This document shows positions 4,603-5,203 of a stretch of 5,203 nucleotides of DNA, piece by piece (position 1 is the stretch's first letter; each line of letters begins with the position of its first letter). Under the pieces are notes generated by a model that saw nothing but the letters and a program-made list of their open reading frames with translations, was not told the origin of the DNA and did no database searches. Source of the DNA: an uncultured Clostridia bacterium (lineage in GTDB: Bacteria; Bacillota; Clostridia; Oscillospirales; Ruminococcaceae); the NCBI GenBank assembly GCA_947584825.1, contig CANPWR010000087.1:1-5203 (forward strand), in the 5' to 3' direction. A program made the translations under genes and the position numbers.

Positions 4603-4815
4603 ATGAAAAGAAAATTTAGGGCTATTCATTTAGTGGATTTTGAAGAAGTAATGAAAGAGGCTGAAATGTTATCAGGACTTGCTCAGGTATGCTTATTAAG
4701 CTATATCAATTCCTTTGAAAACGACGTTTTCAGAGGAGCGTTTGAATGTTTAGCTTATGAAGCCACAAAATTAAGCGAACATTGTTATGAACTTATGCAA
4801 GAGGCGGAAGAATGA
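4603..4815 (+). CDS. Small helical protein of unknown function (70 aa)
   Basis: I do not recognise this protein. It starts basic (MKRKFRAIH) and continues as what look like two or three amphipathic helices: VDFEEVMKEAEMLSGLAQ, then CLLSYINSF, then an acidic second half ending ELMQEAEE. There is no signal peptide or obvious membrane segment, so it should be cytoplasmic. ATG 4603 is chosen over the in-frame GTG at 4594 because AAAGGAAG (4587-4594) fits as ribosome site for the ATG and overlaps the GTG. It has a good promoter, is divergent from the HTH regulator and converges with the DtxR-type gene. No terminator is seen behind it except the AT-rich repeat. Its pairing with an HTH gene suggests a regulated partner or an accessory helical protein, but this is only context. 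The reading frame is convincing; no function can be given. Confidence 0.65.
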   Translation: MKRKFRAIHLVDFEEVMKEAEMLSGLAQVCLLSYINSFENDVFRGAFECLAYEATKLSEHCYELMQEAEE

Positions 4816-4838
4816 TTTATTTCAATCAATAATTATCC

Positions 4839-4858
4839 ATTATCAATTGTCAATTATC
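4839..4858. repeat. Right copy of the 20-bp inverted repeat
   Basis: On the minus strand this is GATAATTGACAATTGATAAT, differing from 3813-3832 by one base and in opposite orientation. It lies between two converging genes and supplies the last codon (AGA) and the TAA stop of the DtxR-type gene. Unlike the left copy, it has no perfect long hairpin of its own. Confidence 0.6.
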
Positions 4859-5203
4859 TATTACACTTCTCCTTGATCCTCGCAAAAGTCTCCTCCGAAA
4901 TAATATGCTCTATCTTGCAGGCATCAAGTTCGGCGTTTTCTCTTGATACGCCTAAACCCTCTAAAAAATCGGTTATTACTAAATGCCTGTGATATACCGA
5001 CTCCGCTTTCATTCTTCCCTCGTTAGTTAGAACTATCTGCCCAGACGGCTCGACAGTTATATATCCGTTTGCTTTCAAAATACCCATAGCACGGCTCACG
5101 CTCGGCTTTGAATACCCAAGCTCTGTCGCAATATCAATAGAGCGCACATATCCTGTTTTATTGTGAAGTATTAAAATGGTTTCTAAATAATCCTCTCCCG
5201 ATT
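4854..5203 (-). CDS. DtxR/MntR-family metal-dependent repressor, 5' partial
   Basis: A manganese- or iron-sensing repressor of metal uptake genes. The visible 115 residues run to the stop at 4856-4854; the start lies beyond the right edge, probably only a few codons away because SGEDYLETILIL is the usual N-terminus. The reading continues through GTG 5147, which is internal. A winged helix (RSIDIATELGYSKPSVSRAMGILKANGYI) is followed by the dimerisation and metal-binding helices (HRHLVITDFLEGLGV, DACKIEHIISEE). Metal ligands by alignment to B. subtilis MntR: Asp8 and Glu11 (codons 5192-5190 and 5183-5181), His77 (4985-4983), Glu102 and His103 (4910-4905). The residue at MntR position 99 is Cys (4919-4917), as in DtxR, instead of Glu. 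There is no SH3-like third domain, so it is the short MntR-like form. The C-terminus falls in the AT-rich repeat. The family call is secure; the metal is uncertain. Confidence 0.9.
   Translation of the reverse strand, partial: SGEDYLETILILHNKTGYVRSIDIATELGYSKPSVSRAMGILKANGYITVEPSGQIVLTNEGRMKAESVYHRHLVITDFLEGLGVSRENAELDACKIEHIISEETFARIKEKCNR

Noticed and set aside
4338..4619. Plus-strand frame opposite the HTH gene running into the divergent promoter region
   Set aside because: Overlaps both the HTH gene and the promoter and start of the 70-aa gene, and has no ribosome site.

Overview
The window looks like chromosomal DNA of a low-GC Gram-positive gut-type Clostridium relative, most likely Oscillospiraceae/Ruminococcus. 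I infer this from the AT-rich intergenic DNA, strong GGAGG-type ribosome sites, a stand-alone MsmK-type sugar ATPase, a DUF4830-like protein and a Clostridia-style DtxR/MntR regulator. No species call is possible from the sequence alone.

Layout. (1) 1-116: N-terminus of a secreted protein on the minus strand, running off the left edge. (2) 117-770: about 650 AT-rich bases without a gene. They hold two leftward promoters of the same design exactly 142 bp apart, inside a decayed 142-bp duplication. (3) 771-1981: msmK/ugpC-type ABC-transporter ATPase on the minus strand, with its own promoter and terminator and no permease or binding-protein gene beside it. (4) 2133-3666: a two-gene minus-strand unit of a membrane-anchored DUF4830-like protein and an RsuA-family 16S rRNA pseudouridine synthase. 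(5) 3813-4858: a 1-kb block bounded by 20-bp inverted repeats (19/20 identical). It contains a compact type I toxin-antitoxin-like module, a 68-aa Cro/C1-type helix-turn-helix protein and a divergently transcribed 70-aa protein of unknown function. (6) 4854-5203: a DtxR/MntR-family metal-dependent repressor on the minus strand, cut by the right edge. Its stop codon lies inside the right repeat copy.

The most interesting part is 3882-4229. Two strong promoters face each other. The rightward one leads to a 28-codon ORF for a hydrophobic, holin-like peptide with a near-perfect but hairpin-hidden Shine-Dalgarno. The leftward one makes a predicted RNA of about 110 nt ending at a hairpin with a U-rich tail. 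The first ~40 nt of both RNAs carry the same two sequence blocks, because the blocks are inverted repeats on the DNA. The 5' end of the toxin mRNA can therefore pair with its own 3' end, and the antisense RNA both covers that 3' end and mimics the 5' end. The CTCCCT segment that hides the toxin Shine-Dalgarno lies inside one of these blocks, so the two foldings exclude each other, which suggests a switch. Convergent overlapping transcripts with a hidden Shine-Dalgarno are known from txpA/ratA and bsrG/SR4. The mirrored 5' blocks differ from the direct repeats of Fst/par.
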